From Pithys albifrons albifrons (Eukaryota > Chordata > Aves > Passeriformes > Thamnophilidae): a DNA stretch of 64,000 nucleotides. Positions within the stretch are counted from its first letter, which is position 1. Each line of letters begins with the position of its first letter. Below the pieces are notes generated by a model. It saw only the letters and a program-made list of their open reading frames with translations, searched no databases and was not told the DNA's origin. The DNA lies in contig NC_092472.1 in the NCBI RefSeq assembly GCF_047495875.1, positions 1,296,349 to 1,360,348 of the forward strand, given 5' to 3'. Both the position numbers and the translations under genes were made by a program. Positions 25,501 to 37,700 of this stretch are shown here, in pieces.

Positions 25501-26249
25501 TGAGGTTGTAAAGGGATGCTGAGGCTGTTGGTGTTCTGTGCCCATCCCTATGAGAACACCATTATCCTTACTCTTTTAGGCTCTAGTAAACACATACAAA
25601 ATGGAAACCTGGTAAGGATAAAGGTGTTGGTGCTACCCAATTGGCCAAACCAGTCTTTGGTTTCTACCAGATCCAATGTGTGTGGGAGGGGGAGAGGGAT
25701 GCAGAAGGTCTCTCCATCTGCCTTGTCTGAAGCCCAGTGTTGGGACAGAAATGACTCACTGTCCCTGCACTGACTGGTATCTCACTCATGTCTGCTGCAC
25801 TTCTCCTGGGCCTTGAGCAGCAAAGCTTCTACCTTCTGCTTGTTGTTCCTGTTTTATAGCTTTTGTTGGAGCAAATAACTTCCCTACCATCTGGAGGCAG
25901 AGCTGAGGGAGGAATTGCAGTGGCCAGAGTATGCAGAGCACCAGGAACAGGTCAGTGGTTGGAAAGGGCTCAACAACAGGATGAGGAAATTCTGATTTGT
26001 ACCAAAATCTCCATGTCCTGTCTCACTATTCCAGTTCATGCCATGACTGCAAAAAACCCACGGTTGTGTGAAGTGTCTCCAACGTGAGTCACTCATGGCA
26101 GAGCTGTTGTGCTCAGAGCACGCGAGCCACAGAGCTCTCCGAGGAAAGTAAATTTCCCTTCACAGCTTTTTAGACCTTTTAAATATTTGTTGTGATTGCT
26201 GTACTAATTAAATTCAGCTGTTGCAGGTAATATAACTCCTGACAGCCCC

Positions 26250-26264
26250 TTTTTTTTTTTTTTT
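26250..26264. repeat. Homopolymer T15
   Basis: Fifteen uninterrupted T, lying inside an AT-rich stretch with TAATTAAATT and CAGCTG words. Confidence 0.9.
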
Positions 26265-27426
26265 AAAGTTATTTTCTGCCTTTTAAAGGGCAAGTGAGCA
26301 GCACTTAAAGGTATATGGTCCATCCACTGGGATGGCTGCTGGCAGAAAAGCAGAGCTTTGACTGGACTCTGAAATCATGGCTTTAAACTGTGCCAGTTTG
26401 CCTTTGCCCTGAACGGGGAGGGACACAGGCACAGGGCTCTGACAGGAGGGCACAGACCACCACCCGCCTGCATTTTCCCTTTGAATCTGATAGACTGGAC
26501 AGACAGTGCATGAGATGGGAAGGGAGGACATCCATGGTGTGTGATCTCTTCCCTAGCTTGCTTTGGGTCTTTCTGGACCTTAGCACCATCACTTCAGCAC
26601 TTGCTGAACAGAGCAAAACAGAGCTCCCCTGCCACCTTGCTACAGAGGGGTTATCCAACATCTAAACCTTCGGCAACGTGGTTCAGATTTTCTGACAAAT
26701 TGCACAGATAAAAAGTCAGCGTCTTACAAGAAAACTGCATTTTTGTGGTCTTGTTCTGATGCTGTGCTGCGCCGTGTGTGGGGTTCAGGGCTTCCCAGTG
26801 CTCACCTTTCAGGTTGTCAAGGAGAGTTTCTGCTTGCCAAAAATGATTTGAAGGGCCCTCCCTGTGTGTCCTCCAATGTTTTGAATTTTAAAGAGTAGCC
26901 CCGGGGCAGTATATTTAAAACATGATCTCAGGGAAACTGGTTCATTGCATTTGTAAGCCAAAGGAGTGAGAATGACAACGATAAATAGACATTAGGGTTT
27001 GCGGAGTCACACCGAGGTCAGGCGCTCCCCCTTCCCGTCTCCTCCCTGTCCCATCCCCCTCGATTTGGGCGAGTATTGCATTTCCTAATTCAAACCCAAG
27101 CATGTTTCTTTGTGCTTTACAAGTGCTTAACCCACCAGCTCTTCTACCACAGGCCCAGTGGTTGCTCCTGGTGCAGAAGGTGCACTGGGGTCCTGGTGCC
27201 CTGAACTAGGCACAGAGCTGCATTTACCTATCTGTACAGCTCTCCTTGATCTTCAGAAGGCTGGAGCACCTGCAAGCCCCACTGCTGCCCGTGGGACCTG
27301 CAAGCACTCCCCAGCCTTTGAAAAAATCAACCCACTGCATTAAAGACCAGAGATGGGGATGATAGTGGGTGATTGAGTTATTGCAACTTAATGAGCTGCT
27401 GCTCATCTGCCAAGCCACAGCAACCC

Positions 27427-27449
27427 TGTATGTGTGCGTGCACGCACGC
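27427..27449. repeat. Alternating pyrimidine-purine tract with palindrome
   Basis: Every step from 27427 to 27449 alternates pyrimidine and purine. It contains the perfect 14-bp palindrome GTGCGTGCACGCAC at 27434-27447. Such tracts favour Z-DNA or cruciform structure. Confidence 0.9.
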
Positions 27450-30400
27450 TCCCATTCATCTCAGCCTGGGATTGGAACTAAAACAGTTCCTGTGGATTTG
27501 CACTGGTTTGGCAGCAATCCTGAGGCCACTTACAGACACTGATGATACATTTTAGCCAGTGGAGCTCAAAGCACTTGAGTTTGAACATCCCGTTTGAAAC
27601 ATAGCAAGGTGTTTTTTGCTCCCAACAACAGAACTCAGGTGTGGGGATGGGGAGTGGGTGCAGCTCATATCTCTGTTACGTGATCTGGTTCCTGGTTTAT
27701 TCTGAGCAGTGATCTTAGAGAGAGGTAGAGTTCCCCTGGAACACATTTGCATTTAGCAAAGTGGCAAACTGCCCTAGGAAATCCCACGGCTATTTGAATG
27801 CCCATACACTGCAACCTCAAGGCTTCCTTCAGGTGCTCCCAATGTTTGGGTTTACCCCCAGAGTGTTCATACACCAAACAGAAGTGGGAGGACTTCTGTG
27901 AGTTGGTCCTGGTTCTTTATTTCAATTTTCCCTCAGTATGGCTCTTAGATTTTGGGTAAAGGCAATCCACTGGTGAAATGGTAAGAAAAAAAAAAGCAGC
28001 ATTCTGGACCTGCTTTCAGGTCCCTGCAGTGCTGGGCTCTCCAGTAGTGGTCTGTGATTTAGCCACCACCCAAAGAGTCAGGGATAGAAGAACCTATCCA
28101 GGTAATAAGCCATCAGTTTTACCCATGCTTCAAAGAAGCTTTCTGTGCCCAGTAATAATTTTTCCTGTTGGGTTTTTTGGCTTTTTTTTAACTTTGAGCT
28201 CCTTTGCAAATGACTCTTCTGGCTGGGATGGAGCCCCAGAATGCCAGAATACCATGGGAGGAGGCTGCTCTGTGATACTGCCAACCTGAGGAGGAGGAGA
28301 AAATGCTGGAAATCCCCTAAGCATGCCTGTTTTCTTGAGATTCCCAACGCAATTTTGCAAACTCAGAAGATTTTATGTAATTTGTTTTAGTCAGTTCAGA
28401 GGTTTAAGGCACTTGGCTTCGCATCTGGATTGCATCTTGGGGGTGGGTTATCCAAAAAAGAGCTCAGGCAGAGCAGTTGGAAATTCAGCCATTGCTAGAA
28501 AAAACCAAAGGAAAATAAGAGCATGTGAAGGGAGTTTCTTCTTTGCTACTTGGTGTGCTGGACTCTGGATTTAAACCTGTTATCTCTATACTTGTCTGAG
28601 ACATCAAGTAGTGGAGGAAAGGCAGGGAGTACTTCAGGCAGCTAAACATGCCACAAGCCACCACTGTCTAATCTGACATCCTGGTTCGTGCCAGTGAAGG
28701 AAAGTTAAACACCCTCTCTAATGAACTGTCTGTGCCACCTGAGGGTCTTTAGAGCAATAAAAACAAATTGATATATAATTTCTAAATGTGCAAATAACTC
28801 TCTCATCAGATGTGCAAAGAGAACAAGCACTGCTTCCTGCCATGGTGGTTTCTGCACAAGCACCCAAGGGCTTTATTCAGGCTTCCCAGTCTGCAAATGT
28901 TGGCCTCAAAAAGCCCCTAAATGAAATGTTTCAAGTTGAAAAGTCCAAGTCAGTACAAAATAGAAACAAAGACAGTTAATTTTAAAAGCTCTTTAATTTT
29001 TAGCCCATAAAAGCCAAGAAAGTTTTGTATTGATGAGACGGTGCCTCAAGACAAATGAAACACAGCTCTGCATCCTGCTGTGGGTGTTGACTATCCTCAG
29101 GTCTCGTTGTCTTCAAGAGCTGATAGAGATCAGCACCTCCTAGGTCTGAACCTTTAACCATTTGCCATGTTTTGCCTCACAGGCAGCTGCACTTCAGCAG
29201 TGGGTGAAACGATTCCTCTTTGTCTGAAAGGGCAAATTCTTCCCGTTAGATGTTTGTGCTCACCTCCCATTAACTTTGGTATGAGCTGAGCTCATGCTTC
29301 CAAGAGCAAAATTTGGCTTATAATTTCTGCATGCTTCAGGACCCTTTGGGTATCATATAAATGTAAGATACTGTGACTCAGTGCTAAAGAGCAGAGAAAA
29401 TGCAAACCCACAGGAGACACTGGAAGAGAAATTCATGTAGAACTTTTGTTTAAAACATAAAAGACAAAAAAGGGAAAGATTAAGAAGAACAGTTGAGATT
29501 CATTCCTAAGGTGATTTCATTCCAAACTAAGGACTAGAGTGCACATCTCTCACGTGGTCACTTCTTTGACTCCAGCGCGTTATGGGCGGTTGGATCAGCC
29601 TGCAGTTTTGAAGGCATTATTGAAAACCTTTTACCTCCTTTATTTCCTGGGTTTTAATCAAACTCACTGCACTGCCAGAGGTGTTTCATTTACCAGGAGA
29701 GGGGTCAGCGAGGCAGCCCTGAGCAGCAGGAAATAGCAAATGCAGAACAGTTTCTCCATGCTTGGAAGCTCTCAGAGGGCAAACAGTGCTTAGATGTACA
29801 TTGCTATCTACCTTTGCTGCCCTCCCAAATCTGGGGCACCCTTCTGTCTGCCCAGGGGGGCAAGTGGGGTATGGGGGGACTCAGATGTTGCTGCGAGTTT
29901 TGGTTGTTGTCTTCTGATTTCCCTGACCAGCTCTGTGCCAGTGAAAAGAGCTAACAATGCATATATGTTATAATTTTATTTTCTCTCTGATGCCATTTTA
30001 TAGTTTCTTGGCTTGTCGCAACTGTCATGAAAATACTTTATTATATTTCCCCATCTGTTATATTTTTCTCTCTTTACAGGGGGACATTGCATGATGCACA
30101 TGGGCTAATTTAGCTTTAAAATTATTGTATGACTGTTGTTTATGGAAAACGAATGCTGTATTTGCAGAACAACATGTGGCTTCCCTGTAGCACCGAGGAG
30201 AATGTCTGAAGTCGGTAAACATGAATGTCAGCAATGGACATGGCTGCTCCCTCCTCTCCTACCCCAGCTCCTTCGCTTTGGTTGTGATCCCATCTACCTA
30301 AATTGGAGCTGAAACTGCTCAGTAATTTCATCCTGCACTCTGCACTCCCACTGCCCAGCTGGGGGATTCTCCACTGGAGAAGTGCAGTGTGTTTGCTGGT

Positions 30401-31477
30401 AGTGGAGCCATCCAAGCTCTGGGAGCAAACTAACCTTAGAAGAACCGATTTCACACACATACACACCAAAAAGGACAGACAGACAATGAAGTGCATTCAC
30501 TCTTCCTACCTTGCCTTTCTTCTGTTGTCTTTGCTCCTTTTGTTTCCTCAAAGCCTCTTTATCTGACTATTCTTTCTCACACCAAGGATCTGTTGGGAAG
30601 CATGAGCCACCCCCAATCTTCTGCTCCCACCACCACAAAAACTGGGCTTTGACACCATGGTCTGGGTAGCAGAAAGGTCTGGGAATGCTCTGAGAACACA
30701 CTGGAGCTTTAACAAGGCTTTCTGAAAGTCCTTCTCTAAGTGTGTTGCTTTTTAACCCCCCCTTTTTATTGCAATTTGCACCATCAGACCATGTTTTCCC
30801 ATGCATATGAGATGTATACTAAAGACTTGATACTGTTGAATTATGTATATTATTAGGTGAAGTGGGTTTTGAAACTGGGGATTCGTTGATCTCAAGGGGT
30901 TTCTGAATACATAGAATCTTGTTAAAGGAAAAAAATAGATAGTGATATTTAAAAATCCTATTTATGTAAAATCCACCCCTCTTTTTCCTCTTCTTCCTGC
31001 CCCCAGGTTTAATACATTGTACTTTTAAAATATAATTTTATCTATAAGAGAGGAAATGGTAACTGCTCTGAACAGTAGTCAAAGAGAGATTGTTCCCATC
31101 AAACCAGTGACTGGTGGCTTCACTGGAAGGCTGGAGAGCATTTATGGAAGGTTCCAAGTTTGCACTGAAATGCTTCAAACAGTGATGTGAGTGTTCTGTC
31201 TCTATCAGGACTTGTGAATAACACAAAATATCTTTTGTGTGGGATTCAATCCATACCTGTAAAACGTAGGGATGTAGCTGTTCCCTATGTTAGTTAGCAG
31301 CTAGCTATGTTTGAATTACAGGTGTCTAACTGGGAAGTCTGGGTGCATTATCAATCTCTACAGTTGCCCAAGTAATTAATGGCAACAGTTTCAGAAAAGA
31401 AGCTTCACGTTTCCCATTTAGAATAATTTTCATCTGTTGATTGTGGTAAAAAGGTTAAAAATTTATCAGAGGAGATA

Positions 31478-31585
31478 TCACAGAATATGCTGAGTTGGAA
31501 GGGACCCACAAGGGTCATCGAGTCCAGCTCCTGGCCCTGCACAGGACCAAACCCAAGAGTCACACCATGTGCCTGAGATGTCAGT
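31478..31585 (-). mobile_element. CR1 LINE fragment (CR1-J-like 3' end)
   Basis: Antisense of the CR1-J type 3' end: ATCACAGAATATGCTGAGTT, GGAAGGGACCCACAAGGGTC, CTGGCCCTGCACAGGACCAA and 'cacaccatgtgcctgaga'. It is only about 100 bp and strongly 5' truncated. It matches the complement of the 3' part of the copy at 2703-2952. Confidence 0.87.
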
Positions 31586-31904
31586 ACTACGTCTGACTAG
31601 AGCAGGGCCAGATGTCTCTCTGTGGCTCCCTTTCTCTGGCAGTTGATCCTTCTCTGGTGGATGTACTGCAGTTTAGGGAAGGGAACAAACAGAATTACAC
31701 ACAAAATCCCAATTTGTGCTGGGATTAGCTCAGTGAAGACCTCAGACTGAACTGGCACATGGGTTTTGTTTGAACCCTGCAGCCCCTATGCTCAATTCTT
31801 TATTAACTTCTTCAATATGTTCTGTTGCAGTCAGGCAACAATATGGGAGCTATCTTGCAGCTAATTTAACACCTGTAAATTCCCATGGCTGGTAATCAAA
31901 CTTT
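31586..31904. other. Noncoding DNA between CR1 and tRNA-like stretch
   Basis: Nothing recognisable. Confidence 0.5.
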
Positions 31905-31965
31905 GTATAGGCTAGTGGATGAAGCATTTGCTTCATATATCAAAGGTCATTAGTTCGGTGTTTGT
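31905..31965 (+). repeat. tRNA-like stretch, possible ancient SINE remnant
   Basis: TAGGCTAGTGGATG resembles an internal RNA polymerase III A box (T8, A9, G10, A14, G15, G18 and G19 fit; position 11 does not). AGTTCGGTG lies about 40 bp downstream at B-box distance, with GTTCG conserved. Between them is GCATTTGCTTCATATATCAA, a degenerate anticodon arm with a CATAT loop, followed by AAAGGTCATTAG. The acceptor stem does not pair well, so this is not a functional tRNA gene. A remnant of a tRNA-derived SINE is the best reading; chance is not excluded. Confidence 0.35.
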
Positions 31966-34270
31966 TAACACTGTAGCTTTTATTAAATTTTTTCCCAGCT
32001 TTTCTTTTCTTTTTCTTACATCAACATACTTATAGCCTGATTAATTCTTCTGCTTCCCAAACCTAAATACAAAAAATTAGTATCATGTGACCCAGAACAC
32101 TGGGGCTAAATTCTTTGTTGAAATCTTGAATTAGCCTGCTGAAAATGATACCTCCAAAGCTCCTCAGCTGTTTAGTGATGTGCAGATTGGGAAGCAGTGT
32201 GAGAACAGGGGAGGTGAGCAGGGGACCATCACTCTCACTGGTCTGGCTCACATGGGAGAAGGGAAGTTAACTCTTGTGCCCAGCTTAGCATTTATGTCAA
32301 CTCCAGACCAGACAACCTTGTGGTTTTCTGTGTCTGAATTAGTAGTCTCCACTTAGCTGGCACAAGTTCTTAGGTTCCCAAAGTTCAGTGCATCCTTTGG
32401 TGCTCGATGGGCTGAGGTCCCAGCAGTGCCATCCCACTAGCAAGGAGCAATGGCTTTAGGTACCTTATGTGCCTCTTGTCATTTAGATTAATTCTCTTTG
32501 TGGCAAATTCAACAACTGGACAACTCTCTACTACCATGGATATATTTTTCCTGGCCTTCCCATTTTTCTTGTTTCTTTTTACAATAATTTACAGTTTTGG
32601 ACTATCTGGAGGCAATTCTTGGGAGAGAGAAGGTGGTGAAGAGGATTCACAACCCACCACAACCAAAATAAACCACCTGCCAGTAAGTCATAGCCCTACT
32701 CAATGTCCTTGGACAGGCTGCCTGATGCTGGAGTTTTGAATGTCCCTGATTTAGGGATGGTCTCCACTTCCTTCAGTCAGGCTGGTTGGTCACAGTTCCA
32801 CAAGTCGCATCACTCTCTTACCCTGTGCTGCTGATGAAGGCACTATTTCCCTCTGCTGAGCATGCTGTGTCATCGCTGCTGCACTGCCTGTGCTAAAAAG
32901 AGCTGCCACAGTGAGCTCTGAGACCCACAGCTGGTCCTTCTGGATGTTTGGTATCCACACTGACCCTTTCTCAACCCTATCATGGGTTGGGTCCACCACA
33001 GTAGCCAACTTTTCAAAACACAACCAGCACAAAGCAACATTATAATGAAACCAAGCAGCTTCTGAAGATGAAATCACATGAACTCTGCATCCAAATGTGA
33101 TGCTGCAGCTTCTGGGAAGTGCTGAGTGTGCGCTTCTTCACCTGGAAAGATCTTGGCATGTGTGCTGTTTATCAAAATAACAGCTCATTGAAATACAGCT
33201 GAAAGTATTGCCAGAAACCTTGAATGAACCACTGTTGTTCCCAGACTGCCGTGGTCTCAAGTGGCTTTTCCAGAGAAGGGAAATCAGTGGGCTCAGAGAA
33301 TGAACCCTGAATACAGATCTCACCCAGCTGTGTCTCCTTCACCTGCAGCCAGTTCTACCTCACCTCACAGACCTTCCACAAAGCTTGGATTCTGCAGGTC
33401 CCCGCGAGAGGGGCACCTCCTCCTCCAGTCACCTTGACAGGGATTCTGGACACTGCATTCAACAGTAGGTGCCACTCTTTAAGGCTTCCCAGGACATGCC
33501 ATTTAATACTCCTGGTTATCAATGGAGAAAAGTAATTCTGGATGCATTCCTGAGACTCTGTATTAATTTAATGTGAAATAAAGTGTGTTTTTAATTAACA
33601 TCTCTATGCTTTTGTAGGGTATTTGGTTCTTTGTAAGACACACATGCTGTTTGAAATTCTTATCTGTGTCTGCCTTAGAGCTGGCTTGTGATGCAATTCA
33701 TTAATTCACGGCTGAAATGTCTTTCTCATTCTACACCCCTACGATGCCAGATATTTTCTATGAAGCTTATAAAGCATGTTTTATAATTCATCATTCTCTG
33801 TACTACCAAACAATCACATCAACATCTTCCACAGGAATATTCAGCTTGCAGAGTAAGAAAAACACCCCCTGAGGCACACATGTGTTTTAGACAAAGGAAA
33901 AGATAATTGTTAGGTCAGAGCTGCTTTAAAATTATCAGCAGCTACTGTCTGTATTTTGAATAATATAAATATGATTTGCAATAGCACACATGCACAGATA
34001 ATGTCAAAAAACCTATGCTCAAATAGTAAGAACCGTTCTAGAAACATGACTACTAAACCCGGTTTTATGCTAAGTAGCAACAAAGACTGTTTGGGTGAAA
34101 GGCTCAGCTTTTCACTGGTGTGGGCCACTGCACCTTTCAGCTTTGGAATGGCTGCCCTGGGACCCCCGTGCTAATGCCACTCTTGCCAGGATCAGAGGTG
34201 TCACTGGTTGTACTGGCAGTCTCAGCAACCTTGACTGTTGCAGCAGGAACAGCACGGTCATCCCCACCTT
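31966..34270. other. Unique-looking noncoding DNA
   Basis: No gene or repeat recognised. 33490-34090 is AT-rich with ATTCATTAATTCACGG and similar words and is a candidate conserved element. A minus-strand open frame at 32790-33077 opens with GTG and is unrecognised. Confidence 0.5.

Positions 34271-34312
<42 letters not shown>
34271..34312. repeat. Microsatellite (CTCCTG)7
   Basis: Seven perfect CTCCTG units followed by CTCCTCCTCC. Because the unit is 6 bp and stop-free, several overlapping frames on both strands stay open across it (Ser-Cys, Pro-Ala, Gln-Glu and Gly-Ala dipeptide runs). None is a real gene. Confidence 0.97.
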
Positions 34313-34317
<5 letters not shown>

Positions 34318-34473
34318 CCTCCTTTCTTCTGCTGTGAGTCACATTCGAATACCTGACACCATGATCCAAACTCCTTGTAGATACAGAAGGGAAGTTTGAG
34401 TGTCCAAACAAACACCTCCTGCCCTGCCCAATGGGCTCAGCAGGGCATGGGAAGGGTGGAAGTAAGAGCAGTG

Positions 34474-34500
34474 TGTGTGGTCATGTGTGTGGGCATGTGC
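34474..34500. repeat. Imperfect GT-rich tract
   Basis: GTGTGTGTGGTCATGTGTGT-type sequence immediately upstream of the CR1 copy at 34512. Confidence 0.6.
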
Positions 34501-34511
34501 CAGGGAGTGTT

Positions 34512-34730
34512 AAGCTGTGACATCAGAAGGAATTTCTTCACTGAAAGGTGGCTGAGAATTGGAAGGGACTGTCCAGGAAAGCAGTGGAGTCCCCATCCCT
34601 GCAAGTGTTCAAGAAACAACTGGATGGGGCACTCAGTGCTCTGGCCTAGTTGACTGGGTGGTGTTCGGTCAAAGGTTGGACTTGATGATCTTGGAGATTT
34701 TTCCAACCTTAATGATTCTATGATTCTATG
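34512..34730 (+). mobile_element. CR1 LINE fragment with complete 3' tail
   Basis: Sense CR1 3' end: TGACATCAGAAGGAATTTCT, 'gaaaggtggctgagaattgg', GGTTGGACTTGATGATCTTG, 'ttttccaaccttaatg', then ATTCTATGATTCTATG at 34715-34730. It is about 220 bp, 5' truncated and relatively well preserved. It is followed directly by a TG-rich tract. Confidence 0.92.
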
Positions 34731-34754
34731 TGTGCATGTGTGTGTATGTGCATG
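34727..34754. repeat. TG/CA-rich alternating tract at CR1 tail
   Basis: Twenty-eight bases alternate pyrimidine and purine without a break, starting in the last CR1 octamer and continuing as TGTGCATGTGTGTGTATGTG. It looks like microsatellite growth seeded at the end of the insertion. Confidence 0.85.
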
Positions 34755-37700
34755 CCTGGCTGTGGGTCCCCAGAAGACCCTCTGTGCTGGCATCAGGTAG
34801 CTGAAGACACTGGTAGACAAGAGGTAGCTGAAGAACAAGTGTATGTTTTCCTTCTGAGCTGTGCAAGAGCAGCCTCAAGTGCCCAGACTCCCCTGCACTG
34901 GCAGCCCCCAGGCCTGGGTACCAGGCAAGGCACACTGGAATGTGCTTGGGAGCCAAAGGATGGACTCAAATTCTGACTAGCTGTGAGTGTATCTCACTTT
35001 GTCAGAGTGTCATTCCCCCTTCTCCCGGCCCTTCCTACCACTGTCACATGAAGAAAGGGTGCTGGGGCCAGCACTGGTAGCACCAGGTTGGTAGCTTGGC
35101 CAGCACATGCCAACCCACCCTCAGGGCAGGGGAATCACGCTCTTCCAGCAGTAGCAACAGTGAATGGTGGTTTGAGGCTCCTTTTAATCGAGTTAGCTTT
35201 GCTCTTGTTGCTGTTTCCCCATCTGTGTAATAAAAAGGCCTGAAATGATAGAGTCCAGTCCTGCCACCTCTCCATCCGCAGAGCCAGTGCTGGGCAGGGC
35301 TAACGTGAGCATCCTGGGATTCAAACAGTGCTTCTCCCTGCAAATCTTTGATGTGTGGTTTTCAAAGCACTTAAACTGAGATAGAAAACTCATATTTGAC
35401 AATGTTTCTGTCTGTTTGATTGAACTTCTCAAGTCTCTCCATTTTTCTTCAGACGTAGGGAACCCGTGAGAGAAAAGCCAAGCTTTTTCCACAGCTTATG
35501 TTCCTGTAAAAACAGCTCCAAGTACACACATTCTGCTCCTCGCTCCAGTCGGGGCTCTGCATGCCAAGTCAAGTATTTATTTTCATTACTTTTGAGACCA
35601 CCAAAATTAATGTATCTTTCAGACAGGAAGAATTTTATTTATTATGGTGGATTTGAATCCAAGAGATGAAAGAAGAGCAGCGTGCATCTTGAAAGCAACT
35701 GAGGGTGGGAGCGGGAGGAGACAGCCTGACCTGAGCTCCCCTCCCTCCCTGCATCAGCTCCCGCCAGCCCCCATGTGTTTCCATATGAATGGACCACAGC
35801 TCCATGAATCCCTCCAAAACAACACTGTAAATCCTGCCACGGTTACAGTAGCAAGGGCAAATGTCACTGTTTTAATGAATTCCCCATTCTCCAAAGTTAC
35901 TGGTGTAGCGTTTGGTAGGACAGGTTGGATGGGGTGGGAGACTGCTGGAGGAAACCTGCTTGTCTCTGGGGAGTGTCATCCACACAGAAAAGAAATTATT
36001 TTTTCCCTCTTTTTCATGTGCAGATGCCTGAACTCTACACTGTGAGTCATTTCCCTGAGGTGACATGGCCAAGCCAAGCCATGTCTTCTCAGTGCTGGCT
36101 ACAGCCCCAGCAGTTGTGTCCTTGATAAGCTTCACTCAAACTGCTTAAACTGGCATTTCAGCATCTGTCTGTGATGCTGAAGGAGGATGCTGAAGCATGA
36201 TGGCCCAGATGTTGGACTGAATCCACATTCCTTTTAAGGTGATGGATCTGAACCTGTGTTTCAGGTTATTTTGAACCCAACCTGCTCCACCTGCTCTGGG
36301 CTGTCCTGAAGTGTATGTGTGTCCTCAGGCCAGCTGCAGCTGGGAGGACACACACCCTGGGCACATGTTAGTCTTTGCTTACAGGAGGAATACATCACAT
36401 TTTACTTGGGATGGATTGCTGTGTTTTAGAGAAACAAATGAATTATAAAAAACACAGACAAAATTTGGGCTTGCTCAAGCATTTCAGCCCAGAGCTGGAG
36501 GCAAACTGGGCTTTATACATTCTGAGAGAAATCCCCACTGAAAATGAGAAGCTCCCTGGCTCATGCAAACAAGTCAGGAACTTCGAGGGTCCTGGTCCCA
36601 GCAGTTGGGTTTTCATGTCCATCCCACTTTTATTTCAGTGCTTTGGTGTGCTCCACCAACAGGATTTCTCAGTGTTTCTGCTCCTGGGAGCTTCTCCTTG
36701 TCCTGCTGCTCACTGAATGAGCCTCACCTGTATTTTACCAGTGGTGTCCAGTATTTTCTGCTGTTTGTGACAGTACTGTCCTTTGTGGTCTCACCAACAT
36801 TGTGGCACTGGAAACTTCTTGGTGCAAAAGAGTGAGAAGCTGTACTTTGGACCTGAGCACTGTGTTCTCCAGTGAATTTTCATGTTGAAATCCATATCCT
36901 GAAGGATTTTCTCTCTATTACTTAATTGTTTTGGTATGGATTCCACCAGGAGCATCTTTGAAAATATAGAACTGGAATCCTGGTTTGTTAAATGAAAAAA
37001 TACTATTGCTGTTCCTTCACAATGTGCCTGGAGTTCCACCAAAATGTTGCCAAAGTCATCCTGCCCATTAGGAAGACAATGAATGACATCTTTGTAACAG
37101 CTCTCTAGCAAACATCATTTCACTCCTAGACCAGAGTCAGTCCGAAGATGGATTGGACTGGTCACTGACACTGGTAATTGTTTTGTGAAATGTCCTACTG
37201 AGAAACCTCATTAGTGCCACTGAACTCAAGGCTCCTACAGAGCAAGGCAGCTGGGTTATGTCATGGAGATGAGAGGAAGCTGTGGTGGCACTGAAAGGAA
37301 GGCCAAATCCATGAGAAAATACACTAGGAAGTTCAACATCTCATACAATGACTTGCTGCTTCTTCTATGAAGCCCATTAAAGCTTCAGACATGTACTAAA
37401 TGTGTTAAAAAGGCACCCAGCCCCAGACTCCTGGTAGAAAAAGGGCCAGTGTGGAAGTCCTCGAGACAGTGGACCGTTAAACAATGTCAGATCCCTTCCA
37501 GGTTGCATTTGATATAATTTCTCATTGCAAAACCTTAAGTGGAACTGTAATTTTTAGTTGCTTTCATCACCTCTGATAACACCTCAAGCCTGGTCCCAGT
37601 TCTTTAAGAGCACAAAGAAGAAAAGTAATGTATTGGACACCCAATAAAAAAGAATTTGTGTTATCCACAGTTAGTTTGAATTCAACTTAATTGTTTATTA

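Larger units (their letters stand above)
22563..31477. other. Longest repeat-poor stretch of the window
   Basis: Nearly 9 kb with no gene or recognised interspersed repeat. It holds a T15 run (26250-26264), a 23-bp alternating pyrimidine-purine tract with a 14-bp palindrome (27427-27449), and three candidate conserved stretches (26100-26290, 26860-27125, 29960-30230). The many short frames on both strands are unrecognised. Confidence 0.5.

Noticed and set aside
32790..33077. 95-codon minus frame with a protein-like look
   Set aside because: It opens with GTG, shows no homology that I recognise, and no adjacent open blocks continue it.
34095..34415. Overlapping frames with Ser-Cys, Pro-Ala, Gln-Glu and Gly-Ala runs
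   Set aside because: All are translations of (CTCCTG)7 in different frames.
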